Shown here: piece by piece, positions 48,595 to 56,699 of the stretch
Numbering within the stretch: the first letter of the stretch is position 1
How the letters are laid out: each line of letters opens with the position of its first letter
Origin: Diplocloster agilis
GTDB lineage: Bacteria > Bacillota > Clostridia > Lachnospirales > Lachnospiraceae
Length of the DNA stretch: 64,000 bases
NCBI RefSeq assembly: GCF_019042275.1
Contig: NZ_JAHQCW010000002.1
Span: 94,588-158,587 of the forward strand
Direction: 5' to 3'
Notes under the pieces: model-generated
The model's database searches: none
The model's input: the letters and a program-made list of their open reading frames with translations, nothing else
Told to the model about the DNA's origin: nothing
Made by a program: the position numbers and the translations under genes

Positions 48595-50064
48595 CTATTT
48601 CCAAAGCTGAGAACCATCGTAGATATCTTTAACGGCTTCCCAGTAATTAAACTTTTTACATTCGTTGACGATCAAACGATGCGCATAGTGAAACATTTCC
48701 GCGGCCTGACTTGCAAAGGTATGGATATCCTGCTGCTGCAAGGCATATGCCGCATTGATACACATGCGTTGGATCTGAAGTTTTTGCATAACGCAGCCAA
48801 TGTTCATAAGTTTCGGTATTTTCCGGCCTATACGGTAATTTTTCAGGATTACCATATAGATTTCCCGCAAAGTCTCATACTGAATCTGCGCTGCTATAAA
48901 CTCCAACAGGATGATCGGAGCAGGCTGATATAAGCCGCCTGGATTTCTTATACTCTCCAATCGCCGAATCAGCTCCTGCGCCAGTCCCGGAGAAACATGA
49001 GCGGCGGCGTGGCGGGCGACTTTCTCCACAGTAAGGGATAAAATCTGCACGCTCTCCAGATATCTTCGGATATGGCTGGCAATGAGGCGGGGATCGATAT
49101 AAATATCATTCAGCGCCTGTAGATTGTGTGAGACAAATATCCCTCTGCCGCTGGCTGCCTCCACGACGCCCCATTTTTTTAGGATATGGATCGCCTGGGT
49201 CGTGGTATTTACACTGACTCCATATTGCTTCTGCATCTCAATATGGGAGGGCAGCCGATCGCCGGGACGGTAATATCCGATCGCAATAAGCCCGAGGATG
49301 TCCAGATATATGCCGGAATAACGCTCCTCATCGGTTTTCATCCAGTTGTCAAGCCCCTTAAGCCCGATTCGAAAGGGCGAGTCCGCTGGGACATAATATA
49401 ATACATGATCGTCCGCAAGCGGGGTTAGTTTACGGATACTTAAAAGGGTATCCCGCACCATATCGCTTACATAGCCGTCCTTTCTTATTTCTCCGACAAA
49501 CTTTAACAGAGCGTTCCGATACGCGTAGCCCATATCTATATTGCTGTTTTTATATTCCAATTCTGAAAATCCGAGACTGTCAACCGTTCGCAGGCTCAGT
49601 TCGTTTTCGCACCGGGCAATAAAAAAGCGCCAGAATAATTTAGAATTTCTCCAAAACAATGCTGGCTGCTGCGGATCCATCTGTTGAACAATTTTTTCCG
49701 GAATGGCCCAATCTTCCTCCTTGCACATGGAAATACCATAGTCAATAAGCGGATAACAAATCAGTTGCGCCGTATATAAGACATCCTGCATAGCAAGGAT
49801 GTTGGTTTCCATCCAGCTGCCGGTCAGACTGCTTTCCGGGGCTTGGTTAAAAATGACGATCGGACGTTTTCGTTCCCTGGTCTCGATCAATCCTGCATCT
49901 GTCAGCATAACAAGCACGCGCCGTACGGTCTTGCTGGATACGCCATATTCCTTGCAGAGACTGGAGCACGAGGGAAGCGTTGAGCCTTTGGGGATTAATC
50001 CGGACTCAATTTTGTTTTTTATAATATGAAATATTTTCGTATACTGATATCCGTCATACTGCAT
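48595..50064 (-). CDS. regulator with two GntR-type winged-helix regions
   Basis: A 489-residue cytosolic protein. A GntR helix-turn-helix at about 5-72 has STLPSCSSLCKEYGVSSKTV then RRVLVMLTDAGLI. A second at about 245-315 has YYRPGDRLPSHIEMQKQYGV then TQAIHILKKWGVVEAASGRG. Between and after them are helical regions without a recognised ligand domain. Two such domains in one chain are unusual, as GntR dimers normally use one per subunit. The start at 50064 has GGAGG 8 nt upstream; the frame stays open to 50157. It is probably co-transcribed with the kinase. A GTACCTGTAC site (50089-50098) in the leader may be its operator. Confidence 0.8.
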   Translation of the reverse strand: MQYDGYQYTKIFHIIKNKIESGLIPKGSTLPSCSSLCKEYGVSSKTVRRVLVMLTDAGLIETRERKRPIVIFNQAPESSLTGSWMETNILAMQDVLYTAQLICYPLIDYGISMCKEEDWAIPEKIVQQMDPQQPALFWRNSKLFWRFFIARCENELSLRTVDSLGFSELEYKNSNIDMGYAYRNALLKFVGEIRKDGYVSDMVRDTLLSIRKLTPLADDHVLYYVPADSPFRIGLKGLDNWMKTDEERYSGIYLDILGLIAIGYYRPGDRLPSHIEMQKQYGVSVNTTTQAIHILKKWGVVEAASGRGIFVSHNLQALNDIYIDPRLIASHIRRYLESVQILSLTVEKVARHAAAHVSPGLAQELIRRLESIRNPGGLYQPAPIILLEFIAAQIQYETLREIYMVILKNYRIGRKIPKLMNIGCVMQKLQIQRMCINAAYALQQQDIHTFASQAAEMFHYAHRLIVNECKKFNYWEAVKDIYDGSQLWK

Positions 50065-50104
50065 AGGATCCGCCTCCAAGGCAACTGTGTACCTGTACCA
50101 AATA

Positions 50105-50133
50105 AGTTTATCGCACATAACGACAAAAGTCAA
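50105..50133 (-). promoter_or_regulatory. promoter of the GntR-type regulator and kinase
   Basis: Minus strand TTGACT (50128-50133), 17-bp spacer, TAAACT (50105-50110). The palindrome-like GTACCTGTAC (50089-50098) lies at about the transcription start. Confidence 0.65.
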
Positions 50134-50161
50134 TGATTTACGCCTTTCTACGGACAAAAAA

Positions 50162-50199
50162 ACCGACGCACTTGCGATCTCTCAATCGCAAGTGCGTCG
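50162..50199 (-). terminator. yajC intrinsic terminator
   Basis: A perfect 16-bp stem (CCGACGCACTTGCGAT / ATCGCAAGTGCGTCGG) with a 6-nt loop, followed on the minus strand by TTTTTTT. It begins 27 nt after the yajC stop. Confidence 0.93.
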
Positions 50200-50225
50200 G
50201 CATCTTGTCTGATTTTTTGGTATGT

Positions 50226-50528
50226 CTATTCCACTTCCGCTTTTTCTACGTCGGCGATCGCGGATTTTTTCATTGGAATTCTGCAGTTTTTATTGCTTCC
50301 GAATTCTACGATCACATCTTCGTCGGTAATATCGATAATAACGCCGTAAAATCCGCTGGTAGTGATGACACTGTCGCCGATTTCAACAGAGGACAGCAGC
50401 GCGGCCATTCTCTTTTGCTCTTTCTTCTGAGGACGGATCGCGATGAAATACATCAGACCGCCAAATACAACCACATAAAAAATCAACAGCACCCAGGGAC
50501 TGCCTCCGCCTTGTGTTGCTAATAACAT
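50226..50528 (-). CDS. yajC: preprotein translocase subunit YajC
   Basis: A 100-residue single-pass membrane protein associated with SecDF-SecYEG. The membrane segment (SPWVLLIFYVVVFGGLMYF) is followed by the signature IAIRPQKKEQKR, then a soluble domain with GDSVITTSGFYGVIIDI. The start at 50528 has AGGAGG 7 nt upstream. It follows tgt, the usual neighbour, but also has its own possible promoter. Confidence 0.93.
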   Translation of the reverse strand: MLLATQGGGSPWVLLIFYVVVFGGLMYFIAIRPQKKEQKRMAALLSSVEIGDSVITTSGFYGVIIDITDEDVIVEFGSNKNCRIPMKKSAIADVEKAEVE

Positions 50529-50584
50529 AATAGTTCCTCCTAATCTCACTATAATCTCTCCTGGTATTTTTACCCATTACGTCC

Positions 50585-50613
50585 ATTCTACACAATTGCC
50601 AAAGATTCATCAA
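50585..50613 (-). promoter_or_regulatory. possible yajC promoter
   Basis: Minus strand TTGATG (50608-50613), 17-bp spacer, TAGAAT (50585-50590), 57 nt before the yajC start, in the 144-nt tgt-yajC gap. Confidence 0.55.
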
Positions 50614-50672
50614 GTACTTTCTCGGATTTTATAGTTTTTTTATATATTCTATAATTGCAATTCACACTGCCT

Positions 50673-51803
50673 TTACTCCCCCGCGCGCATGCGGGCGATT
50701 TTCTCCCGTTTGTATTCCTGGTAGCGTTCCGCATCAATGGCGTCGCGGATTTCTGCCATCATGGTGTTATAGAAATACAGATTGTGGAGCACGCAAAGCC
50801 GCATGCCCAGCATCTCCTTGGCCTTGAGCAGGTGCCGGATATAGGCCCGGCTGTATCTGCGGCAGGCGGGGCACTGGCATCCCTCTTCCAATGGCCGTGG
50901 GTCCAGCTCGTATTTGGCATTAAACAGATTTAACTTGCCGTGATTCGTGTAGACATGGCCGTGCCGTCCGTTTCGGGTGGGATAGACGCAGTCAAAGAAG
51001 TCCACGCCGCGGTCCACGCCTTCCAGGATATTTTCCGGAGTACCGACTCCCATCAGATAGGTGGGCTTATCCACCGGCAGATGGGGAACCGTCGCGTCCA
51101 GAATCCGGTACATTTCCTCGTGGCTTTCGCCTACGGCCAGGCCTCCGATTGCATAACCGTCCAGGTCAAGGCCGGCGATTTCTTTCGCATGGTCGATCCG
51201 GATATCCTCGAAGATAGCTCCCTGGTTGATCCCGAACAGCATTTGGCGGGGATTGATGGTATCCGGCAGGGAATTTAATCTCGCCATCTCCTCTTTGCAG
51301 CGGGAAAGCCACCGGGTGGTCCGGGCTACGGAGTCTTCCACATACTTCCTCTCAGCCACGCTGGACGGGCACTCGTCGAAGGCCATCGCGATGGTGGAAG
51401 CCAGGTGGGACTGGATCTGCATACTTTGTTCCGGTCCCATGAAGATCTTACGGCCGTCGATGTGGGAGTTGAAATAAACCCCCTCTTCCTTGATTTTCCG
51501 AAGCCCTGCCAGGGAAAACACCTGGAAACCGCCGGAATCGGTCAGAATGGGCTTGTCCCATACCATGAACTTGTGGAGTCCGCCCATCTTGTACACTACG
51601 TCATCCCCGGGCCGGACGTGCAGATGGTAGGTGTTGGATAATTCCACCTGGGTGCCGATGGCGTTCAGATCTTCTGTGGATACGGCTCCCTTAATCGCCG
51701 CCGCGGTTCCGACGTTCATAAATACAGGGGTCTGAATCACGCCGTGGACGGTGTGAAGCTCCCCTCTTTTCGCTTTTTTATCCTGTTTCAGTAATCGGTA
51801 CAT
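50673..51803 (-). CDS. tgt: queuine/preQ1 tRNA-guanine transglycosylase
   Basis: Exchanges guanine-34 for preQ1 in tRNAs with GUN anticodons. The 376 residues include Asp89 in ILTDSGGFQVFSL, the second catalytic aspartate in FFDCVYPTRNGRHG, the GGLAVGE loop, and the zinc site in CQCPACRRYSRAYI plus the downstream histidine in CVLHNLYF. The start at 51803 (MYRLLKQDKK) has GGAGAG 5 nt upstream; the ATG at 51815 lies in that site. First gene of tgt-yajC. Confidence 0.96.
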   Translation of the reverse strand: MYRLLKQDKKAKRGELHTVHGVIQTPVFMNVGTAAAIKGAVSTEDLNAIGTQVELSNTYHLHVRPGDDVVYKMGGLHKFMVWDKPILTDSGGFQVFSLAGLRKIKEEGVYFNSHIDGRKIFMGPEQSMQIQSHLASTIAMAFDECPSSVAERKYVEDSVARTTRWLSRCKEEMARLNSLPDTINPRQMLFGINQGAIFEDIRIDHAKEIAGLDLDGYAIGGLAVGESHEEMYRILDATVPHLPVDKPTYLMGVGTPENILEGVDRGVDFFDCVYPTRNGRHGHVYTNHGKLNLFNAKYELDPRPLEEGCQCPACRRYSRAYIRHLLKAKEMLGMRLCVLHNLYFYNTMMAEIRDAIDAERYQEYKREKIARMRAGE

Positions 51804-51851
51804 GATACTCTCCATCTTTATAAGTTGTAGTGAATCTTAATATTCTGTTAG

Positions 51852-51880
51852 AGTGTATCATATCCGGGAATAAGATTCAA
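51852..51880 (-). promoter_or_regulatory. promoter of tgt
   Basis: Minus strand TTGAAT (51875-51880), 17-bp spacer, TACACT (51852-51857), 48 nt before tgt. A 9-bp dyad TGAATCTTA (51831-51839) / TAAGATTCA (51871-51879) brackets the -10. Confidence 0.65.
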
Positions 51881-51931
51881 TAGAGAGGAAAATCACTTCC
51901 GTACCGGGTACCGACATTCGCAGACAGGAAT

Positions 51932-53404
51932 TTAATCTGCTGCCTCCTTGGAAAAACGGCAGGTAAGCAGATAGACAAGATCAAAGCTGCGCAGCGTCTC
52001 CTTGTCCGTGGGATCTATGGGAATCACCTCCAGACGGTTGTCCGCGTCCATGATCAGCTGAGCCAGAACGATCGGCCGGTCTTCTTCGATCGGCGTTACT
52101 CTTTCCGACGCCAGGTCTCCCAGGCATCCGTAGGAGGCCCCTATAAACGGGGGGTCCTGAGGCATTCTGACGCTCCATTTTACCATAACCATGGATTCCG
52201 GACTGATGCGCTTGTGAAAGAAGCCTTCCGGTATCTGTCGGACTCCCGCGCGCCAGCCGATATCCTGATTTTCCCGGAAGATCGCGTCGGAATCAAAAGC
52301 CGCGGTCAGCTCTCCTTTTGTCTCGTTCAAGGGCAGGATCTGCTGACCCAGTATGTCCTGCAGTTCGCCTTTCACCCACATTTCTAACTGCAGCTTCACA
52401 GACCGGTAAGACGCATCGATCTCATAGGAATATTTGGCGGCCGTACCGCTCGTTTCTTTTCCGGTGATTTCGTTTTCTTCCTCCTGCGTCAGATCCATCC
52501 TAGTCAATAGATCCTTTCCGCTCCCCGACTGCTGCAGTTTAAGAAGGCCGCCTGTCAGAACCAGAAGGAGGGCTGCCAGTACCGCCGCCACAGCGCCGAG
52601 GCGTTTTCTCCGGCTGTTCATCACATTTTTCAGACGCTCCTCCAATGACTTTTTGCTCTCAGCAAATCCGGTGGAAAACGCGCGGTCCGGCTGCCTCTTA
52701 AAAGAGGCGGCTTCCAGGAGTATCAGCGCATACGCTTTTTTCTCCGAGGGGCCCGCATCTTTTAGAACCAGCTCATCGCAGCAGCATTCCATATCTTTGT
52801 ACGCCTCCCGGCGCATCAGGTAGATAAGCGGATGGAACCAGTAGAGCGCATTCACGACCAGGAACAGCAGCTTATACCAGATATCCTGCTGCTTGACATG
52901 GAGTAATTCGTGCTTTAGCAGATAGGTCAGCTCCTGTTCTTCCATCCGCCGTTTCGGAAGGCAGATCCGGGGCCGGAAATATCCAAAGGCGCAGGGGAGA
53001 CTCAATTCACCGCTCCAGTTCAGAGTAACCCGGCCAGGCTTCAGTCCCAGCTGTCCGTTTAATTTGGAAAAGGTATTCCATACAAAGGGGTCTGTGACCT
53101 CCTCGGCGCTTTGCTTTATTTTTTCTACAAACATATAATATCGGATCAGGCAGCACAGGAAAAATCCGACGGCCACAGCCGCCCATATCCATATGATATA
53201 GCGGAAACCATCCGACGCTCCGGCCGCTGTCATGCCATCCCGGTCTTTTCGGTCCGACGGATTCCCGGCGGCGGGACTTAGCGTATTTTCAAAGCCCCCC
53301 TGCAGCTCTGTTCCGGTGCCCTGTAGTTCTGTTCCAGTTCCCTGCTGTTTTGTTCCGGCGCCCTGCGCATTCTGGCCGGACGGTTCTTTTTCGCTGCTCT
53401 TCAT
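51932..53404 (-). CDS. BlaR1/MecR1-like M56 metalloprotease, C-terminal cistron
   Basis: A 490-residue protein holding the catalytic part of a BlaR1-type sensor. After a low-complexity Gly/Thr/Gln stretch (10-50) there is a membrane segment (about 68-92), the zinc protease motif HELLH (165-169), a hydrophobic segment (LLFLVVNALYWFHPLIYLM), and the downstream ECCCDE. A further membrane segment (about 270-290) leads to an extracellular domain that does not look like a penicillin-binding sensor. The first two membrane segments of a normal M56 protein are in the preceding frame (53401-53619), whose TGA overlaps this ATG as ATGA. Its substrate is probably the adjacent BlaI-like repressor. Confidence 0.8.
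   Translation of the reverse strand: MKSSEKEPSGQNAQGAGTKQQGTGTELQGTGTELQGGFENTLSPAAGNPSDRKDRDGMTAAGASDGFRYIIWIWAAVAVGFFLCCLIRYYMFVEKIKQSAEEVTDPFVWNTFSKLNGQLGLKPGRVTLNWSGELSLPCAFGYFRPRICLPKRRMEEQELTYLLKHELLHVKQQDIWYKLLFLVVNALYWFHPLIYLMRREAYKDMECCCDELVLKDAGPSEKKAYALILLEAASFKRQPDRAFSTGFAESKKSLEERLKNVMNSRRKRLGAVAAVLAALLLVLTGGLLKLQQSGSGKDLLTRMDLTQEEENEITGKETSGTAAKYSYEIDASYRSVKLQLEMWVKGELQDILGQQILPLNETKGELTAAFDSDAIFRENQDIGWRAGVRQIPEGFFHKRISPESMVMVKWSVRMPQDPPFIGASYGCLGDLASERVTPIEEDRPIVLAQLIMDADNRLEVIPIDPTDKETLRSFDLVYLLTCRFSKEAAD
53298..53360 (-). repeat. 21-bp coding tandem repeat in the BlaR1-like gene
   Basis: Three units of 21 bp start at 53298, 53319 and 53340, with a partial fourth. They encode the heptad GTGTELQ and variants, in the linker before the third membrane segment. 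Confidence 0.85.
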
Positions 53405-53619
53405 AGCTGTCTGTATTCCTGACCGGAAAAGCGGACATGGAATACCGCCTCCGGATATGGAACCGGAATCAGCAGACGCACAGCCAGCATCAGCCATATC
53501 CCTTTTTTCCAGCTCATACGGATTCGGCGGTTGATGACTTGGGACAACAGTAAAAGCGGTATGAGAATCAAGGCCGAGGTTACGGATACACCGACCATAC
53601 CCAGAAAAAGTTCAGTCAT
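53401..53619 (-). CDS. BlaR1/MecR1-like N-terminal membrane cistron (split gene)
   Basis: A 72-residue ORF with two membrane segments (about 5-28 and 38-55, ending AVRLLIPVPYP), the standard opening of M56 BlaR1/MecR1 proteins. It stops just where the intact protein would continue, at TGA 53401-53403, and the rest is encoded in the -1 frame from ATG 53404. AGGAG lies about 5 nt before its ATG, and the gene overlaps blaI by 8 nt. It may be a true two-cistron arrangement with coupled restart, a programmed frameshift, a recent mutation or a sequencing error. Confidence 0.7.
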   Translation of the reverse strand: MTELFLGMVGVSVTSALILIPLLLLSQVINRRIRMSWKKGIWLMLAVRLLIPVPYPEAVFHVRFSGQEYRQL

Positions 53620-54031
53620 GAGACTCCTCCTCTCCTGCCAGCCTGTCAATCATGTTCCGCAGTTCCAGCAGATCCTCTTTTTTTATTGCTTTGCCATTAT
53701 ATAAGGAAGCTACCATGTCCGGAAAAGAATCACGGTATAACTTTTTGAGCATGGTTTTCCCCTCTGACGCCTGATATGCTTCTTCCGTGACAGCCGGACG
53801 GTAATAATTATTGCGTCCATGCTTTTCACAGGTCAGAAAGCCTTTCCGGGTCAGCCGGGTCAGAACGGTCATCAGCGTGGGAAGCGCCCAGTCCCGGTTG
53901 GTCAGCATAGACAGAATATAGCTTGCGCTCACCTGGTCCTCGCATCTCCACACAACCTGCATGATCTCCAGCTCGGCTTCCGGCAGATGTCTCCCGGCTA
54001 TCTGGCTATTGTCCGATTCTTTTATTCGCAT
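53612..54031 (-). CDS. BlaI/MecI/CopY family transcriptional repressor
   Basis: A 139-residue repressor. The N-terminal winged helix (about 12-85) has LPEAELEIMQVVWRCEDQVS, TVLTRLTRKGFLTCEKHGRN and NYYRPAVTEEAY, typical of BlaI/MecI. The C-terminal dimerisation helices follow. The start at 54031 is supported by GGGGGG 9 nt upstream; the open frame beyond runs into the operators. Two TACA..TGTA operators overlap its promoter, so it should repress itself and the downstream BlaR1-like genes. The sensed signal is not evident; no beta-lactamase is nearby. Confidence 0.9.
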   Translation of the reverse strand: MRIKESDNSQIAGRHLPEAELEIMQVVWRCEDQVSASYILSMLTNRDWALPTLMTVLTRLTRKGFLTCEKHGRNNYYRPAVTEEAYQASEGKTMLKKLYRDSFPDMVASLYNGKAIKKEDLLELRNMIDRLAGEEESHD

Positions 54032-54065
54032 CCTTGCATTCCCCCCTTTATCTATCCTTTTCATT

Positions 54066-54105
54066 TTATACAACTGTATAACAATTATATTATACAGTTG
54101 TATAA
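54066..54105. promoter_or_regulatory. twin BlaI-type operators
   Basis: TTATACAACTGTATAA (54066-54081) and its exact reverse complement TTATACAGTTGTATAA (54090-54105), centres 24 bp apart. Each contains the TACA-NN-TGTA core of BlaI/MecI sites. One covers the spacer and -10 edge and the other lies just downstream of the blaI promoter. Confidence 0.85.
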
Positions 54106-54117
54106 TTTCTCTGTCAA
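54089..54117 (-). promoter_or_regulatory. perfect-consensus promoter of the blaI-blaR1-like operon
   Basis: Minus strand TTGACA (54112-54117), 17-bp spacer, TATAAT (54089-54094). A full consensus promoter covered by repressor sites fits tight repression with strong induced expression. Confidence 0.9.
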
Positions 54118-54199
54118 TGCCCGCCCGCAAGCTTTTCATCCGAACCGCGGCATTTGGAAAAATTTAGAATATTATAAGAGAAATTTTATACTTTTTTAA

Positions 54200-54227
54200 A
54201 TGACAATATTAGAAATAGCGTTATAAT
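54200..54227 (+). promoter_or_regulatory. promoter of the P-type ATPase gene
   Basis: ATGACA (54200-54205), 16-bp spacer, TATAAT (54222-54227), 62 nt before the chosen start. It is about 95 bp from the BlaI operators, so shared control is possible but not shown. Confidence 0.65.
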
Positions 54228-54289
54228 AGATTACATAGGATACCGTAATACTGGATATGGAAATACTAAGAAAAATGGAGATTATCCGA

Positions 54290-56689
54290 ATGAATACACA
54301 GCTCGAAAAAAGGATTGAAAAAGGAATAGATATCCGTGCCGGCCTGACCACCGCCCAGGTCGAACAGCGGCTGAACGACGGCCTGTTTAATTATCAGGAG
54401 GATGCCAACGAAAAGAGTGTCAAACAGATCATCCGGGACAACCTCATGACGTTTTTCAACTTAATCAACGCTGTCTTAGCGGGTCTGATTATCTTCGTCG
54501 GGTCCTTTAAGAATCTGTTTTTTCTGGGAATCGTGATCTGTAATACTGCGATCGGTATTTTCCAGGAAATCCGCGCGAAAAAGACATTGGACAAACTCTC
54601 CTTGATCACTGCCTCGAAGGTAACCGTCCGAAGGAACCACAAATCCGAGAAGATTGCCATCGAGGACGTTGTGCTGGATGATATTATGCTGCTCACCACC
54701 GGCAACCAGATCTGCGCCGACTCTGTGGTGCGCCAGGGTACGCTTGAGGTGAACGAATCCCTGATCAGCGGGGAATCCGATATCATCGTGAAGCATCCCG
54801 GAGATCATCTGTTTTCCGGCAGTTTTGTGGTATCGGGACAGGCTGCCGTGCAGGTGGAACATGTCGGGGAGGACAATTTTGCTTTTAAAATCATGTCTGA
54901 AGCCCGAAAATTAAAAAAATACTCCTCCGAACTGCAGCGTTCCATCAATATAATCCTGAAAATCATCAGTATATTAATCGTACCGCTGGGCGCCGGACTG
55001 TTTGCCAGCCAGTATTTTATCAGCAAAGCCACATTTGCCGACTCCATCGTCAATATGGTGGCTGCGGTGCTGGGTATGATACCGGAAGGTCTGGTGCTGC
55101 TGACCAGTATCGCCCTGGCCGTCGGGGTCATCCATCTGGGCAAACGGCAGGTGCTGGTTCATGAGCTGTTCTGTATCGAGACATTGGCCCGGGTGGACGT
55201 GCTGTGTCTGGATAAAACCGGTACGCTGACCGAAGGCACCATGAAGGTGGAGGACTTGATCGTGCTGGAAGAACAGGTCCCCGCGGAAGAAATTATCGGA
55301 AATATCCTGCACAGCCTGCAGGATGACAACGCCACCTTTATGGCGATGAAAGAGCATTTCACGGAATATCAGAACTATCATGCCGTGCATACGATCCCCT
55401 TCTCCTCCGCCAGGAAGTACAGCGGCGTATCGTTTGAGGGAAAGGGAACTTATATCATGGGCGCTTATGAATTTATGTTCCCTAAGGAGGATTCTTTCCT
55501 GCGTCAGAAAATAGATATGCACACCTCCAAGGGAATCCGGGTCCTTGTGCTGGCCCACAGTCCCGCTATGGCCTCCGGTACCGATCTGCCGGAAGGCTTA
55601 AAAGCCTGCGCGATCATCCTGTTAAGCGACGTCATCCGCAGCGACGCCAAAGACACGTTGCGCTATTTTGCCGAGCGCGACGTGCGGCTGATGGTTATCT
55701 CCGGGGATAATCCCGCCACCGTGGCAAATATAGCGAGAAAAGCCGGTTTAAACGGGGCGGATTCCTATGTGGATGCCACAAAACTGAAATCAAAAAAAGA
55801 GTTGCAGGAAGCCGTTGACAAATACCAGGTTTTCGGACGTGTCACGCCGGAACAGAAAAAAGAGATCGTGCTGGCCCTGAAAAAGGCCGGACATACGGTA
55901 GCCATGACCGGCGACGGCGTCAACGACGTGCTGGCGTTAAAAGAAGCGGACTGCAGCATTGCCATGGCGGCCGGAAGCGATGCCGCCAAGAACTGTTCCA
56001 ATCTGGTGCTGCTGGATTCCAACTTCGGATCAATGCCCTATATCGTGCGGGAAGGCCGCAGGGTCATCAATAATATCCAGAGCGCCGCATCGCTCTTTCT
56101 GGTCAAGACGATCTTTTCCCTGATTTTGACCATTATGTCTTTGCTGATCAGCGCCTCCTATCCGTTTATACCGATCCAACTGTCGATTATCAGCATGTGG
56201 GCGGTCGGTATTCCGACCTTCGTGCTGTCGCTGGAACCGAATTTTAACCGTGTCAGCGGAAGCTTTTTAAAGAATGTTCTGCAGAATGCGCTGACCGGCG
56301 CATTGACCATCGTACTGGAGATCATATGCATTACCGCTTTCTGCCGGCTCTTTGACACCCCTGTGTCGGTGCGTTCTACCATGTGTGTTCTCACTACCGG
56401 TATTACAAGCCTGTATATGATCCGAAAGGTCTATCCGCTGGAATCCATTCTTCGGAAAGTTATTTATTATGTGATGTTTTTCCTCTTCCTGGTGAGCCTG
56501 ATCTTGGTGCCGGATATGCTAAACATGGTGGATATTAAGTTCCGGGAGATTATCGTGGTTCTGGGGCTGGTGCTCTTTACTCCCCATATCATCGATACTA
56601 TTTATGAGATTCTGAATTATGCAAAACGGGGGTATCGGAAAATTGCGGCTTATTTCCACAATCGGAAGCGGAAGAAGTCTGTTGCTTAA
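54290..56689 (+). CDS. cation-translocating P-type ATPase (CtpE/Exp7-like)
   Basis: A 799-residue ion pump. It has an N-terminal cytoplasmic tail, two membrane segments, the actuator domain with ESLISGESD, the M4 motif GMIPEGLVLLTS (Pro264-Glu265 region), the phosphorylation site DKTGT at Asp308, the hinge MTGDGVNDVLALKEADCSIAM (start MTGDGVNDVLALKE), and six C-terminal membrane segments. There are no heavy-metal CxxC domains. PEGL with GVNDVLALKEAD is shared with CtpE/Exp7 pumps, for which calcium uptake has been described, so Ca2+ is plausible but not proven. The start at 54290 has GGAG 9 nt upstream; ATG 54257 is the alternative. Confidence 0.9.
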   Translation: MNTQLEKRIEKGIDIRAGLTTAQVEQRLNDGLFNYQEDANEKSVKQIIRDNLMTFFNLINAVLAGLIIFVGSFKNLFFLGIVICNTAIGIFQEIRAKKTLDKLSLITASKVTVRRNHKSEKIAIEDVVLDDIMLLTTGNQICADSVVRQGTLEVNESLISGESDIIVKHPGDHLFSGSFVVSGQAAVQVEHVGEDNFAFKIMSEARKLKKYSSELQRSINIILKIISILIVPLGAGLFASQYFISKATFADSIVNMVAAVLGMIPEGLVLLTSIALAVGVIHLGKRQVLVHELFCIETLARVDVLCLDKTGTLTEGTMKVEDLIVLEEQVPAEEIIGNILHSLQDDNATFMAMKEHFTEYQNYHAVHTIPFSSARKYSGVSFEGKGTYIMGAYEFMFPKEDSFLRQKIDMHTSKGIRVLVLAHSPAMASGTDLPEGLKACAIILLSDVIRSDAKDTLRYFAERDVRLMVISGDNPATVANIARKAGLNGADSYVDATKLKSKKELQEAVDKYQVFGRVTPEQKKEIVLALKKAGHTVAMTGDGVNDVLALKEADCSIAMAAGSDAAKNCSNLVLLDSNFGSMPYIVREGRRVINNIQSAASLFLVKTIFSLILTIMSLLISASYPFIPIQLSIISMWAVGIPTFVLSLEPNFNRVSGSFLKNVLQNALTGALTIVLEIICITAFCRLFDTPVSVRSTMCVLTTGITSLYMIRKVYPLESILRKVIYYVMFFLFLVSLILVPDMLNMVDIKFREIIVVLGLVLFTPHIIDTIYEILNYAKRGYRKIAAYFHNRKRKKSVA

Positions 56690-56699
56690 TAGGGGGGCC

